Program-made: the position numbers and the translations under genes | Source of the DNA: Scatosoma sp045632265 | Lineage (GTDB): Bacteria > Bacillota > Clostridia > Christensenellales > Borkfalkiaceae | Reading direction: 5' to 3' | Length of the DNA: 64,000 nt | Assembly: GCA_045632265.1 (NCBI GenBank) | Contig: JAZQWG010000003.1 | Coordinates: 28,784-92,783, forward strand | In this document: positions 9,301-17,418 of the stretch, piece by piece | Position numbering within the stretch: the first letter of the stretch is position 1 | Layout: every line of letters begins with the position of its first letter | Notes under the pieces: generated by a model | The model's input: only the letters and a program-made list of their open reading frames with translations | Databases searched by the model: none | Told to the model about the DNA's origin: nothing

Positions 9301-12300
9301 CAAGTCAATCTTCTTCAAGTTGGTACAGTTTTTGAACGCACCCGCATTGATAAGAGAGCAATCCGCAAAGTCGATAGATTGATCCACTTGCTTCACGCCG
9401 TTTACGTACGTTTCACGGTGTTTCGTGGATACAAAGTAAACCGCTTCAAGTGCGGAACAGTTTTCAAACGCACCTTCTTGGATTTGTACGACGGATGCGG
9501 GAATAACCACGATACGTACGTTGTCGTTATCCTTGAACGCATCTTCACCGATATACATAATGTTCATATCGGTAGGAATCCACAAAATTCCGTCGTCCTT
9601 ATCCGTGCTGTACCCTACGCCGTTGTACTTATTAAGCGTATAGTTGCTTACGTTAAATTCGTTTACGACGTTCAACGTGACGGTTGCCAAGTTCATCGTA
9701 GGCACGTTGCCACGATAAAGCTTCGCTTCCACCGCCGCCGTACCCTTCTTCAACGTCTTGACGTTGCCGTTTTGGTCCACCGTTGCAACGCTTTCGTCGT
9801 AGCTCTTCCAAACGACGGTGTAGCCCGTCATCGGATGATACCAAGGATCGGTGATAAGTTGCAACTGGAAGTTTTGTCCGGGGTTTACGTCCACTCTGCC
9901 TTCCGCTTTGGAAAGAGCTTCGCCCGACGTCTTAATTACGCCAAGGGAAATGGACGGCTCGGAAAGGGTTTTCTTCTTATTAGAAACGTTGACGGTAATC
10001 TTTTGCACGCCGCCCTTTCTATTACTTACCGAAATGGTTGCCGTACCTTCGGAAAGACCTACGATTTCGCCGTCTTTAACAGCCGCAACCGTCGGAGTAT
10101 CCGACGTCCAAGAGAAGTTTGCAATGGATGCGTTGCCGTCGTACACAAGTTTTACCTTGTGCGTGCCATAAATGTCAAGCGAGATGTTGTCTTCGCCGCT
10201 TGCCAAAGCAAAATCACCATTTTCAGGAAGTTGGCTGGAGTGCATCGTATCCAAATCGAGTTGATACAAACAGCTGTTTACTGCGTAGTCGTCGATTTGT
10301 ACGTACAATTGATTGCCGTATTGTTCGTAAATGTCCGTAATGTCAATGGAAACGGTGGTCGTGCCGTTTTTCGTTTGGCTTCTTACGGGCGTTGCGTAAT
10401 CGGTTGCAAGTTGCAACACGAGTTCGCCTTGAGAGTTCGTCTTGGGATAGCAAAGCATGATTGCTTGTGCATAGTGGTTATCATATACGTCCAAGTCAAG
10501 ATAAATGCTTTGTTTTTCCTTACCGCTGCTGTCCTTAATCGTCTTATAACGAACGCGCGCATCTTGCAATACGGGAGCGTCGTAGTCAACGGTGAAGGTG
10601 AAGGAATATTCCCCTCTCATGTTGTTGGGGTTAGCCCCTTCGGGAAGGTTGGGGTCGTCCGCAAAAATCGTGTATTCGTCGGGGTCGTTCATGTAGAAGG
10701 TGAAGTCCATACGATATACGCCGTTTGCAAGCAAGCCGTATTCTTCGGGGTAAAGTTCCAACTCAACGTTGCCAGGCACTGCTTGACCGCCGCCTGCATA
10801 CGCTTTACCAACACGGTTGATTTCCTTATTCACGAACACAGCTTCGCCCGTTTCTTCGTTGATGAGCGAATAGGTGACCAAACGAGCGTTGCGCAACAAG
10901 CCTGCGTACACCGCTTTGATACCCGTCGTCGTGAGATAGTTTTCCGTATTGTCTTCGCCGTAGTAGTTGTTATAACGGGAAATAGAGTTATACTTTTCGT
11001 CCGTATAAACGGGGTCGTCATTTTCGTCTACAAGGTAAACGTAGCCGCCCATAGGCAAAATGTATTTTTCGTTGTAGTAGATGGAATAAGGTTGCGTTGC
11101 CCATACGCTTGCTTGTTTCTTTTCAGAATCTTCCAAGCTGGGGTCAGCTTCGTCTTTCGCTACTTCGTACGCATCGTAATCGAGCATTGCCGAGCCTTCC
11201 CAGTCACCATGGAAACCAAGGAAAGGAATGCTCAAATCGCATTGCGAAGCAGACGTAGATTTAAGTTGCAAGAAACCTTCGAGATACATACCGTTGGGGA
11301 AGTTTTGCTCAAAGTATTTCAATTCGTCGTTAGAAAGATTCAACTCTACGCTAATCGTCAAGGTTGCGCCTGCTTCCACCGTGATTTCATCGCCGCTCAA
11401 TTTCGAGCCGTTTACGTACCATTCGGAAGCTACGTCGTCAAGCATGTACGCTTGTTCAGCCACGGCAAGGCCGCCCGATTCCACCGTTTCCGTGAAGAAG
11501 AGATGGCTGGTGGTAAAGCTCAATTCGTTCGTGCCGAAGTTGCTGAGTTTGAACGTAAGTCTATCTTTGGAAATAACGCCCGTCTTTTGAGGATCGTCGC
11601 CGATTTCAAGCTTGGGACGATAATCACTGCCAGCGTTGTCCACCCAAAGGTATGCCGACGTGTTGTTTACTACGTTGTCAAGGCTACCCAAGCCCGCGCC
11701 TTGTTTTCTAGGCGAGTAAGGTCTGCCACCCTTGTCGCGTACCGTCGTTGCCGTACTCATGATAAGTTGGTTTGCAAGGCGGTTGATAAGGACGGGGTTC
11801 ACTTCCGTTCCTTCCGTTGCCAACGCGCGAAGCGCAGGGTTTGCTTTGATGTAGTTGCGGATAATCGCCATAACGCCTGCCATGTTGGGCGATGCCATGG
11901 ACGTACCGCTTTGTTCGCCGTAGCCGCCAGGTACGGTGGACGTAATTTCGCCGCCGTGCGCCGTGATTTCAGGCTTCAATTTCAAATCGTGCGTAGGACC
12001 CCACGAAGAGAATTCGCTCATGAAAGGACCTGCGGACGTGTCGCGACAAATTTTGATTTTACCTACGGGAAGGTTGGGCAAGTTGCCGTTTTGGTCACGA
12101 AGAGCATCGATAAGCGTTTTGCCCGATTCCTTATCAATGGATACGGCGGGAATACGCATACTATCTTCAATTTCGCCAAGGTTCATGCGGATAAGACCTG
12201 CAACGTTGTTGTAAACGATGATTGCATCTGCGCCCATACGTTTTGCCATTTGCACTTTTTCTTGGAAGGTGGATTCACCACGTTCTACAAGCGCAATGGA

Positions 12301-13911
12301 CATGATGCCTTCCGCTCTATTTTTCTTAAATTCGTCGGTGATTGCTTTAGAGTAATGCCCCATCGCGCCCGTGCCGGGGATAACTACGTATTCGGCAATC
12401 ATTTCCGTTTTGCTTTCGTCGCCAAGCATTTGGTTTACGAAATCGTAAGGGTTGCCGTTTTCGTCACGGGATTCTTCAAAGAATACGAAGCTGTCGTCTT
12501 CGCCGTTTTGATTAAGACCGATCATGTACGGGGATTCTTGACCGCTGATACTTGCAACGGAAAGCGCCGATGCAAACGTCGAGGGCGAACCTACCGTGCT
12601 GGAATCGGGGTTTTGTTTCAAGTTCGTACCAAACACACCGCCGTAGCCCGAGCTGTAATCGTTGCTCGCTGCGCAAACAAGGCTGATGCCCTCGTCCGCA
12701 ATCGCTTCGTAAACGGCGTTGAGCATTTCCCCTTCATCGTCGCCGTCGTCCGTCGTCGAGAAACCGCACGACGTACCAAGCGACATGTTGATAACGTCAA
12801 CGCCAAGCATTACGCAGTCTTCCAAAGCTGCGATGATATTTTCCGCTTCCGCACCGCCAAGTTCGGTCGATTCCAAATCGTCGGTGAATACTTTACAGAT
12901 AACGAGCTGCGCATCGGGAACTACCCCTCTAAACACTTCGTGAACGTCGTTGCCATCCTTGTCGGTGTAGCCGTTTTCATTATAACCGCCGATGATACCC
13001 GCTACGTGCGTGCCGTGGTTGGAATAGGAAGGATATACGTCGGGGTCGTTATCAGCATAGTCGTATGCGAAAGGAATTTTCGAGCTTACGTAAACGTCTT
13101 TCGTTTCCAAGCCGTTAGAACGCTTTTCAGACGTAAGGTTGTTGGCGTTCAACTTTTGCGTGACGGTGTCCGTATTCCATGCGGGATTTTCCGGTTGACG
13201 TTGGTACGCTTCGTGCGTGTAGTCCAAGCCCGTGTCAAGGATTGCAACAACCGTGCCTTCGCCGTAATCGTTTTCCGAGCCCGTCACGTCCGTAAACGAC
13301 GTGGAATCGTAAATACCCGTCTTGTACACGCTCGTCATGTTAAATACTTCTTGCGTGGACGAAGTGGTAAACGTCTTAGGTTCAGAATACGCCGTCGTGA
13401 TAACAACCGATTCTACGCCTTGCATTTTCTTGATTTGCGAAACGTATTTGGTGTTCACTTCAATCGCAACTGCGTTGAGAAGGGTTTCGTATCTGCCCTC
13501 TTCTTTGAAGGAAATGCCTTCTTGCGCCAAAGCACGAAGGAAAGCGTTTTGTTCGCTGCGGATAGACGAAAGGGTGTTTTGTCCCGTGAACGTATTAAGA
13601 TAATCTTGAACGGTCGTCTTCGATGCTTCCGCTACGCTATCCCCTTCAAGCGTGACCATAACGGTACGCGTTTCGTACGTGGGTTTCTTATCCGTGTTTT
13701 TCAATACGGAATCGTTCAACTGACTTTCACGCAAGCTGGACGTATCTATCGTACCCGTCACGTCTTTGAACCCAACGCTTGCGCTGGTAGCGCTCGTCAA
13801 ATTGAGTAGTTCGTTAGACGCACTCGAACGAATTGCTTGTTCCACAACAAGCGTCGAAGCAAGACCAAGCGAAAGCGCTCCGCAAAGTATCCTTCTCCAT
13901 TTTTTCTTCAT
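6352..13911 (-). CDS. Giant cell-surface subtilisin-like protease with PA domain and leucine-rich repeats
   Basis: About 2,519 residues. The ATG at 13911 is preferred over one 18 bases upstream because GGGAGG lies just before it and the signal peptide then starts M-K-K-K-W. The S8 triad is complete: Asp226 in I-L-D-T-G-L-D, His299 in N-H-G-T-H-V-A-G, Ser671 in G-T-S-M-A-S-P. The long His-Ser gap holds a PA insertion (about 500-590), as in lactocepin/C5a-peptidase types. An Fn3-like region follows (about 800-930), then Big_2 Ig-like domains (about 1240-1430), a BspA-type LRR_5 array (about 1440-2210, repeated A-F-x-x-C / I-x-x-G-A-F pattern), a Big_3-like Ig domain, and a C-terminal membrane helix with a basic tail. 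There is no LPxTG; the helix is preceded by K-G-C-K-N-S-L-S. Probably cleaves proteins or host glycoproteins at the cell surface, with the LRR array for binding. Confidence 0.92.
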   Translation of the reverse strand: MKKKWRRILCGALSLGLASTLVVEQAIRSSASNELLNLTSATSASVGFKDVTGTIDTSSLRESQLNDSVLKNTDKKPTYETRTVMVTLEGDSVAEASKTTVQDYLNTFTGQNTLSSIRSEQNAFLRALAQEGISFKEEGRYETLLNAVAIEVNTKYVSQIKKMQGVESVVITTAYSEPKTFTTSSTQEVFNMTSVYKTGIYDSTSFTDVTGSENDYGEGTVVAILDTGLDYTHEAYQRQPENPAWNTDTVTQKLNANNLTSEKRSNGLETKDVYVSSKIPFAYDYADNDPDVYPSYSNHGTHVAGIIGGYNENGYTDKDGNDVHEVFRGVVPDAQLVICKVFTDDLESTELGGAEAENIIAALEDCVMLGVDVINMSLGTSCGFSTTDDGDDEGEMLNAVYEAIADEGISLVCAASNDYSSGYGGVFGTNLKQNPDSSTVGSPSTFASALSVASISGQESPYMIGLNQNGEDDSFVFFEESRDENGNPYDFVNQMLGDESKTEMIAEYVVIPGTGAMGHYSKAITDEFKKNRAEGIMSIALVERGESTFQEKVQMAKRMGADAIIVYNNVAGLIRMNLGEIEDSMRIPAVSIDKESGKTLIDALRDQNGNLPNLPVGKIKICRDTSAGPFMSEFSSWGPTHDLKLKPEITAHGGEITSTVPGGYGEQSGTSMASPNMAGVMAIIRNYIKANPALRALATEGTEVNPVLINRLANQLIMSTATTVRDKGGRPYSPRKQGAGLGSLDNVVNNTSAYLWVDNAGSDYRPKLEIGDDPQKTGVISKDRLTFKLSNFGTNELSFTTSHLFFTETVESGGLAVAEQAYMLDDVASEWYVNGSKLSGDEITVEAGATLTISVELNLSNDELKYFEQNFPNGMYLEGFLQLKSTSASQCDLSIPFLGFHGDWEGSAMLDYDAYEVAKDEADPSLEDSEKKQASVWATQPYSIYYNEKYILPMGGYVYLVDENDDPVYTDEKYNSISRYNNYYGEDNTENYLTTTGIKAVYAGLLRNARLVTYSLINEETGEAVFVNKEINRVGKAYAGGGQAVPGNVELELYPEEYGLLANGVYRMDFTFYMNDPDEYTIFADDPNLPEGANPNNMRGEYSFTFTVDYDAPVLQDARVRYKTIKDSSGKEKQSIYLDLDVYDNHYAQAIMLCYPKTNSQGELVLQLATDYATPVRSQTKNGTTTVSIDITDIYEQYGNQLYVQIDDYAVNSCLYQLDLDTMHSSQLPENGDFALASGEDNISLDIYGTHKVKLVYDGNASIANFSWTSDTPTVAAVKDGEIVGLSEGTATISVSNRKGGVQKITVNVSNKKKTLSEPSISLGVIKTSGEALSKAEGRVDVNPGQNFQLQLITDPWYHPMTGYTVVWKSYDESVATVDQNGNVKTLKKGTAAVEAKLYRGNVPTMNLATVTLNVVNEFNVSNYTLNKYNGVGYSTDKDDGILWIPTDMNIMYIGEDAFKDNDNVRIVVIPASVVQIQEGAFENCSALEAVYFVSTKHRETYVNGVKQVDQSIDFADCSLINAGAFKNCTNLKKIDLTNAKTITIAQDCFSGCTSLDEIVKMSNLGTLYHRAFKGCTSLSEIDLSGTFVMGNNVFEGCIGLEDIKTDRFTSIGREAFKNCTGLRGELVLNTPNIGEGAFAGCVNLGGVVFESPNGYSLEFDIGARAFENCGLNTRYGFSVDFGNEIIRTIGVDAFIGSGITEIAINDSFAFEALRLGGMSFNNITIKLSDNYAGDKYAEVNGAIYSQDMSKLLFVNTSLTGEFVVPASVTEIGSYAFANSKLTKVSFEDAGSLTKMGEGAFYGAKILDIDLSGTSITSLPAYAFYLATNLSSIVLPTSATKVEDFAFAYSGIREAFLPNVEYIGNDAFELCSMIEKVLTGNSKVEGAIVVSSKLTAIGDSAFFYCVSLESVELPNITEMGDYVFAYASKLQSATFGADSTAVGNFTFIYTALQSFTFAEGQMEAGTAMFGECSNLREVTLSPLTQKTIMVGGVETIIYNTVKEQAFSDCRRLTVVNNLDKVVYVGAKAFYNAGLTNLELLEAKEVGYGAFAVENEYGTKEAAYTAINMPKVEKIGAYAFLNGGETYVELPASVKEIGYGAFASSKNLKGFKVSQDNATFLTMDVDANGYGVLYRYIDKTAQTYEIVCYPAARVEATKTYKIADGTLYVQSAAFLELNSGALVGVVLPYSVNAIGDSAFFRSGIKTYTFESVQAPILETSYREEVTLWVEEVADEQAVAYYKGYYYTNFETYFYDFTQFGGKESTLEMKYPVNGVGYDSYVYATYFGTRAQTEIVMSDTTRDFITDLNGLPMDDIRAWATWDKTDEAKKTEVIDCAEMIKSLRTTYDLLIKDAGQKDFVADKETQLKAAEEAIRGAKSNFGIIAKIKGHTIDTSTFKKSYLVGEKFDITGMKITLKYDDNTTRVVSTENLTLLSEYNKELERTDSYVRIRYQDADNTYTFRVSIEVKEVEVEEPTVDVPTTDNEVVEQPEEKGCKNSLSALGVIGFAAALGFVVKKRKMK

Positions 13912-14032
13912 AAAGCCTCCCGACCGCAAAATGCGGCCTAATCAATCGTTTCTTTAGAGTAAAATCTGCCTTTTTCGTGCCTTTTTTGTCGTTTGCACAA
14001 TTAGAGCATTATAACACATTATACCATATTAT

Positions 14033-14060
14033 TTTATAACAAATCCAGCCGCCTTGTCAA
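14033..14060 (-). promoter_or_regulatory. Probable promoter of the subtilisin gene
   Basis: Minus strand TTGACA (14060-14055) and TATAAA (14038-14033) with a 16-base spacer. Two further TATAAT hexamers lie at 14023-14018 and 14013-14008 without a good -35, so the exact start is uncertain. The leader also has a CCGCA/TGCGG hairpin just upstream of the ribosome site. Confidence 0.55.
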
Positions 14061-14134
14061 GTATTTTCTCGTGCGTATGCGCATAATGTGAGTTTTATAA
14101 TAAAAATTTTATTATAGCGTTTTTGCCAAATTAT

Positions 14135-14186
14135 CCCCTTTCCCTAAAAACGAACGCTTGACTTTCCCTTGGGAAAGGGGTATAAT
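14135..14186 (+). promoter_or_regulatory. Promoter of the YfcC-family transporter with a built-in operator
   Basis: TTGACT (14158-14163) and TATAAT (14181-14186) are 17 bases apart. The spacer is filled by a palindrome CTTTCCC-TT-GGGAAAG (14162-14177). A further CCCCTTTCCC at 14135-14144 is the exact complement of GGGAAAGGGG at 14171-14180. A repressor bound here would block RNA polymerase. Confidence 0.75.
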
Positions 14187-14195
14187 AGGGGTAAT

Positions 14196-15677
14196 ATGGA
14201 AAACGTACAAACGGAAGAAACCGTACAAAACACACAAGAAAAACCCATATCCGGCGTTGAAACGAAATCGTTTATCGTTATCGTGGTGCTTCTTTCCCTT
14301 ATCATTGCGCTAAGCGGAATCCTTTCGTATATTATTCCACAAGGGTATTACGCGCGCACCGAGCAGGGGTACATTCTCCCCGATTCGTTTATTCTCGGCG
14401 AAGTGGAAGGCATTGCTATTTGGCGTATCATCACCGCCCCCTTCCGCGTTTACGCATCCGAGGATTCGCTGACGATTATTTTGATAAGCGTGTTCTTGCT
14501 TATCATGAGCGGCGTTTTCAACCTTATGGACAAGACGGGCGGCATACGAATTTTTATCGGCAAAACGATGAAAAAGTTTGCTTCAAAAAGCAAACTCGTC
14601 GTATGTATCACAACCCTTATCTTTATGCTCTTTGGCAGCTTCTTTGGGTTGTTTGAAGAACTTGTCACCTTGCTTCCTATCGTTATCTTGTTCATGCTCT
14701 CGCTTGGGTACGATAGCATGACGGGGCTTGGCGTATGTATGATGGCGGCGTGCTTTGGTTTCTCGGCGGCAATCACCAACCCCTTCTCGGTGGGACTTAT
14801 CCCCGAAATGGCGGCGGACAGCGGACTTTCCTTTAGCGTTATCGACGGGTTGTGGCTGCGTATCGTCTTCTTCTTTTGCGTATTCGCCGTCGTTTGCGGT
14901 TTCTTACTTTTACATATCCGTAAAATCAAGAAAAACCCGAAAAAATCACTCAGCTACGAAATCGACTTAAAGAAACGCGAATCGTTGCAAGCGCAACTTT
15001 CCGCAACCGACATCGACCCTGCAAAAGAACAACGTCTTTTCAAGGTTTTCGCCGTATTCTTCGCCGTGCAATTCACCCTTTTGGTGTTGATTGCAAGCGT
15101 GCGTGCGATTAGCGGCTACGCTATCCCTATCCTTGCCGTAAGCTTCCTTATCGGCGGCATTATTTGCGGGCTTCTCGTTTGCGAGAAAAAGAGCGAAGCC
15201 TTCCGTTATCTTGGCAAAGGCGCACTTTCTATGTTGCCCGCAGTCCTTTTGATTGCCCTTGCTTCTTCCGTAAAACTCGTTATGGTAGAAGGCGGCATTA
15301 TGGACACGGTTATGTACTACGTCACCGAGTACTTGAAGGGGCGCAACCCCTATACGTGCGTGATTTTGTTGTATTTCCTTATCTTGGTTTTGCAACTTTT
15401 CATCGGCTCGGCAAGCGCAAAAATCTTCTTGATTATGCCCATCGTTTTGCCTATCGCCGCAAACCTTGGCATTTCCCCCACCGTCGTTGCACTCACCTAT
15501 TGTATCGCCGACGGCTTCACCGATATGATTTTGCCTACCAACCCCGTCCTTATCATCGGTCTTTCGATTGCGGGCGTTTCCTACGGCAAGTGGGTGAAAT
15601 GGACGTGGCTTATGCAACTGTTCTTGTTCCTTTTCACCATTTTGGTCCTGCTCTTCGCCGTTGCAATCGGCTACTAA
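14196..15677 (+). CDS. YfcC/DcuC-like anaerobic carrier, 12-helix membrane transporter
   Basis: 493 residues from ATG at 14196. About 25 hydrophilic residues lead into a helix ending S-Y-I-I-P-Q-G-Y-Y, a sequence typical of the YfcC family (C4-dicarboxylate anaerobic carrier-like, PF03606 group). Some 12 hydrophobic segments follow, with a charged cytoplasmic stretch near residues 245-290 and a re-entrant-like G-S-A-S-A-K region near 410. Family members move dicarboxylates, peptides or basic amino acids; the substrate is not readable here. The gene stands alone between its own promoter and a terminator. The -10 box ends only 9 bases before the ATG, so the mRNA has almost no leader. Confidence 0.85.
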   Translation: MENVQTEETVQNTQEKPISGVETKSFIVIVVLLSLIIALSGILSYIIPQGYYARTEQGYILPDSFILGEVEGIAIWRIITAPFRVYASEDSLTIILISVFLLIMSGVFNLMDKTGGIRIFIGKTMKKFASKSKLVVCITTLIFMLFGSFFGLFEELVTLLPIVILFMLSLGYDSMTGLGVCMMAACFGFSAAITNPFSVGLIPEMAADSGLSFSVIDGLWLRIVFFFCVFAVVCGFLLLHIRKIKKNPKKSLSYEIDLKKRESLQAQLSATDIDPAKEQRLFKVFAVFFAVQFTLLVLIASVRAISGYAIPILAVSFLIGGIICGLLVCEKKSEAFRYLGKGALSMLPAVLLIALASSVKLVMVEGGIMDTVMYYVTEYLKGRNPYTCVILLYFLILVLQLFIGSASAKIFLIMPIVLPIAANLGISPTVVALTYCIADGFTDMILPTNPVLIIGLSIAGVSYGKWVKWTWLMQLFLFLFTILVLLFAVAIGY

Positions 15678-15698
15678 AAACGACGAAAAATACAATAT

Positions 15699-15733
15699 AA
15701 AAAACGCGGAAGTGAATTCCGCGTTTTTGTTTT
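15699..15733 (+). terminator. Terminator after the YfcC-family gene
   Basis: ACGCGGAA / TTCCGCGT hairpin followed by a run of T on the plus strand. A second hairpin at 15746-15785 (AACCGCCCCCGA and near-complement, then TGATTTTTT) probably backs it up and also closes the minus-strand operon. Confidence 0.85.
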
Positions 15734-15792
15734 TATGTAAGAAAACCGCCCCCGACACGTATCGGGGTCGGTTTGATTTTTTCTCTTAAAAA

Positions 15793-16074
15793 TTACAACA
15801 AATAATAAGGCATGTCGTCGCCAAAGCTTACTCTTTCAAAAGCGTTTTTCGTCGTTTTCTTGCAAGCGGGTTTCTTTGCGGGCGCCTTCTTTGCCGCAGG
15901 CTTTTTCGCCACTTTTGCTTCCGTTGCTGCTTCTACGGGCGCAACCATTTTTTCCATTACTTGCTCGTCAAGATTTGCAATCACGTTGCTGTTCTCCATG
16001 TCGGGTGCGCTCGTCTTTACGTTAGAATACCCGTTGTTTTCCACTCTTTTAATTGCATTTTTACCGATTGGCAT
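15793..16074 (-). CDS. Small Lys/Ala-rich protein overlapping parA; candidate McdB-like adaptor
   Basis: 93 residues whose start overlaps the last 14 bases of the ParA gene, so the two are translated together. The N-terminus is basic (K5, K9, R10), followed by a mixed region with V-I-A-N-L-D-E-Q-V-M-E-K-M-V as a short possible coiled coil. Residues about 50-75 are a disordered K/A/P tract (K-K-P-A-A-K-K-A-P-A-K-K), and the protein ends in an aromatic tail M-P-Y-Y-L-L. Partners of ParA-type ATPases often have a short basic N-terminal peptide that stimulates the ATPase, and carboxysome McdB proteins are small and disordered; the match here is in layout only. It is the last gene of the microcompartment cluster. 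It might instead bind DNA, like the Lys/Ala-rich tails of histone H1-like proteins. Confidence 0.65.
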   Translation of the reverse strand: MPIGKNAIKRVENNGYSNVKTSAPDMENSNVIANLDEQVMEKMVAPVEAATEAKVAKKPAAKKAPAKKPACKKTTKNAFERVSFGDDMPYYLL

Positions 16075-16852
16075 ACTCCATAATCTCCTTTGTTAAATTG
16101 ATATATTCCACGGCGCTACGGCTCGTCTTTTTATACGCTACAACGGGCTTGCTGTTGTCTTGTGCCCATTCCACCGCGCTATCTACGCGGACGTAGTTGT
16201 CAAACAAGCGAGTGCCGTCCATTTCTTTGAGAATATCCATCGTTTGCTTGAAGTATTTTTTGCGTTCATCCGCTTTCGTAATCGCAATACCAAGCACTTC
16301 TAATCTGGGTGCAATGGTCTTTGCTTGATTGCAAAACTCGAACATGTTCGCCAAGCCAAACAAACCCCAAGGGCTTGCTTCTACGGGGATAACCACGTAA
16401 TCGGATGCACACATAACGTTCATTACCCAGCCGCCAAGCGTGGGGGGCGAATCAATGAGAATATAATCGTAATAGCCCGTTGCTTTTACCCTTTCCAAGC
16501 ACTTTCTCAAAACGAATTCTCTTTGCCATTTTGCGAACAAATCAAATTCGATACCACTCATAAGGGAAGAGGAAGGGATAATATCCAAGCCTTCAATGCC
16601 CGTATTTACGATGAAATCGGTTAAATCCTTTTCCATCTTAATTGCGGTGTGGATATTTTTGCCGCCTTGCGCAAACTCAAGCGCTTGTTCTTCATCGAAA
16701 TAGGAAATGGTGAGATTGAGCTGCATATCGCCGTCAATCATAAGCACCTTTTTCCCTTCTAACGCCATTGCGCAACCAACGTTGGAACAAGTGGTGGTTT
16801 TGCCGCTGCCGCCTTTGTTATTTGCAAAGGCAATTACTTTTGTTTTGCTCAT
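16061..16852 (-). CDS. ParA-family partition ATPase in the BMC operon (candidate McdA-like positioning ATPase)
   Basis: 263 residues with the deviant Walker A box N-N-K-G-G-S-G-K-T-T (signature Lys13, catalytic Lys18), the A' motif L-M-I-D-G-D-M, and Walker B D-Y-I-L-I-D-S-P-P with the following T-L-G-G. This is a full-length ParA/Soj-type ATPase without an N-terminal DNA-binding domain. ParA proteins form dynamic patterns on the nucleoid and move plasmids, origins or, as McdA, carboxysomes. Here it sits 19 bases after eutP and overlaps the small protein downstream, with no parB and no parS-like site in view. Being cotranscribed with shell genes suggests that its cargo is the microcompartment; that is inference. 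Confidence 0.9.
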   Translation of the reverse strand: MSKTKVIAFANNKGGSGKTTTCSNVGCAMALEGKKVLMIDGDMQLNLTISYFDEEQALEFAQGGKNIHTAIKMEKDLTDFIVNTGIEGLDIIPSSSLMSGIEFDLFAKWQREFVLRKCLERVKATGYYDYILIDSPPTLGGWVMNVMCASDYVVIPVEASPWGLFGLANMFEFCNQAKTIAPRLEVLGIAITKADERKKYFKQTMDILKEMDGTRLFDNYVRVDSAVEWAQDNSKPVVAYKKTSRSAVEYINLTKEIMEYANR

Positions 16853-16871
16853 ATTTATTCTTCCTTGTCTA

Positions 16872-17390
16872 TTACAACAGCCACGTATCCAAAGTTTTAT
16901 TGACCGTCGTTGTTTCCTTTTCTTCCGTCTTTTTCTCTATTTTACGAACCTTTTTCTTGCCCGTTTCGTCGTTGAGAAAATCGACAAGTTCCTTTATCCC
17001 CTCACCCGTAATCGAACTGACGGGAAACACCTTTTTACAGCCCGCCAACTTCAGCCATCTTACAACCCTTTCCACGTTGCCGTCCGGCTTATCAATGCCC
17101 GTGACAATGCCTATCGCTTCACGGTTGACCATGCTCGTTAAACAAGGTGGGAAGATGGAATAGGGCTCGTTTGAAGAAAGCACCAAGCCCACCACGTCCG
17201 CTTCGTATGCGTATAAAGCGAGCGCACCACTCGTTTCTCGTCTTTCGGTGTATTCCCCTGGGGTGTCGATAACGGTGTCCAAATAATTGACGTACTGCGT
17301 TTTGAAATATTTAATTTCTTCACCGCGCAAGGCTTGCGTGAGCGTCGTTTTGCCCGCACCTACCCTGCCAAATAACATAATTTTACGCAT
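16872..17390 (-). CDS. eutP: EutP/PduV-type small GTPase of the microcompartment
   Basis: 172 residues with a P-loop G-R-V-G-A-G-K-T-T-L at 8-17, the G3 motif D-T-P-G-E-Y at 42-47, and a G4-like T-G-I-D-K-P-D near 118. This is the EutP/PduV family found in most catabolic BMC loci; PduV has been linked to the shell surface and to BMC movement. It lies between the PduU/EutS shell gene and the ParA gene. Its C-terminus is a Lys/Glu-rich tail ending in D-T-W-L-L. The role is presumed regulatory or positional. Confidence 0.88.
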   Translation of the reverse strand: MRKIMLFGRVGAGKTTLTQALRGEEIKYFKTQYVNYLDTVIDTPGEYTERRETSGALALYAYEADVVGLVLSSNEPYSIFPPCLTSMVNREAIGIVTGIDKPDGNVERVVRWLKLAGCKKVFPVSSITGEGIKELVDFLNDETGKKKVRKIEKKTEEKETTTVNKTLDTWLL

Positions 17391-17418
17391 TTGTCTTTAT
17401 CGTTTTCCGTGCTTGATA

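Noticed and set aside
6451..13809. A 2,452-codon open frame on the plus strand.
   Set aside because: It is antisense to the subtilisin gene and arises from that gene's codon bias; composition is Arg/Phe/Val-rich without domains and it has no ribosome site. Similar long antisense frames over other genes were dropped for the same reason.
16061..16852. Chromosome or plasmid partition locus.
   Set aside because: No ParB with helix-turn-helix, no parS-like palindrome and no replication gene are nearby.
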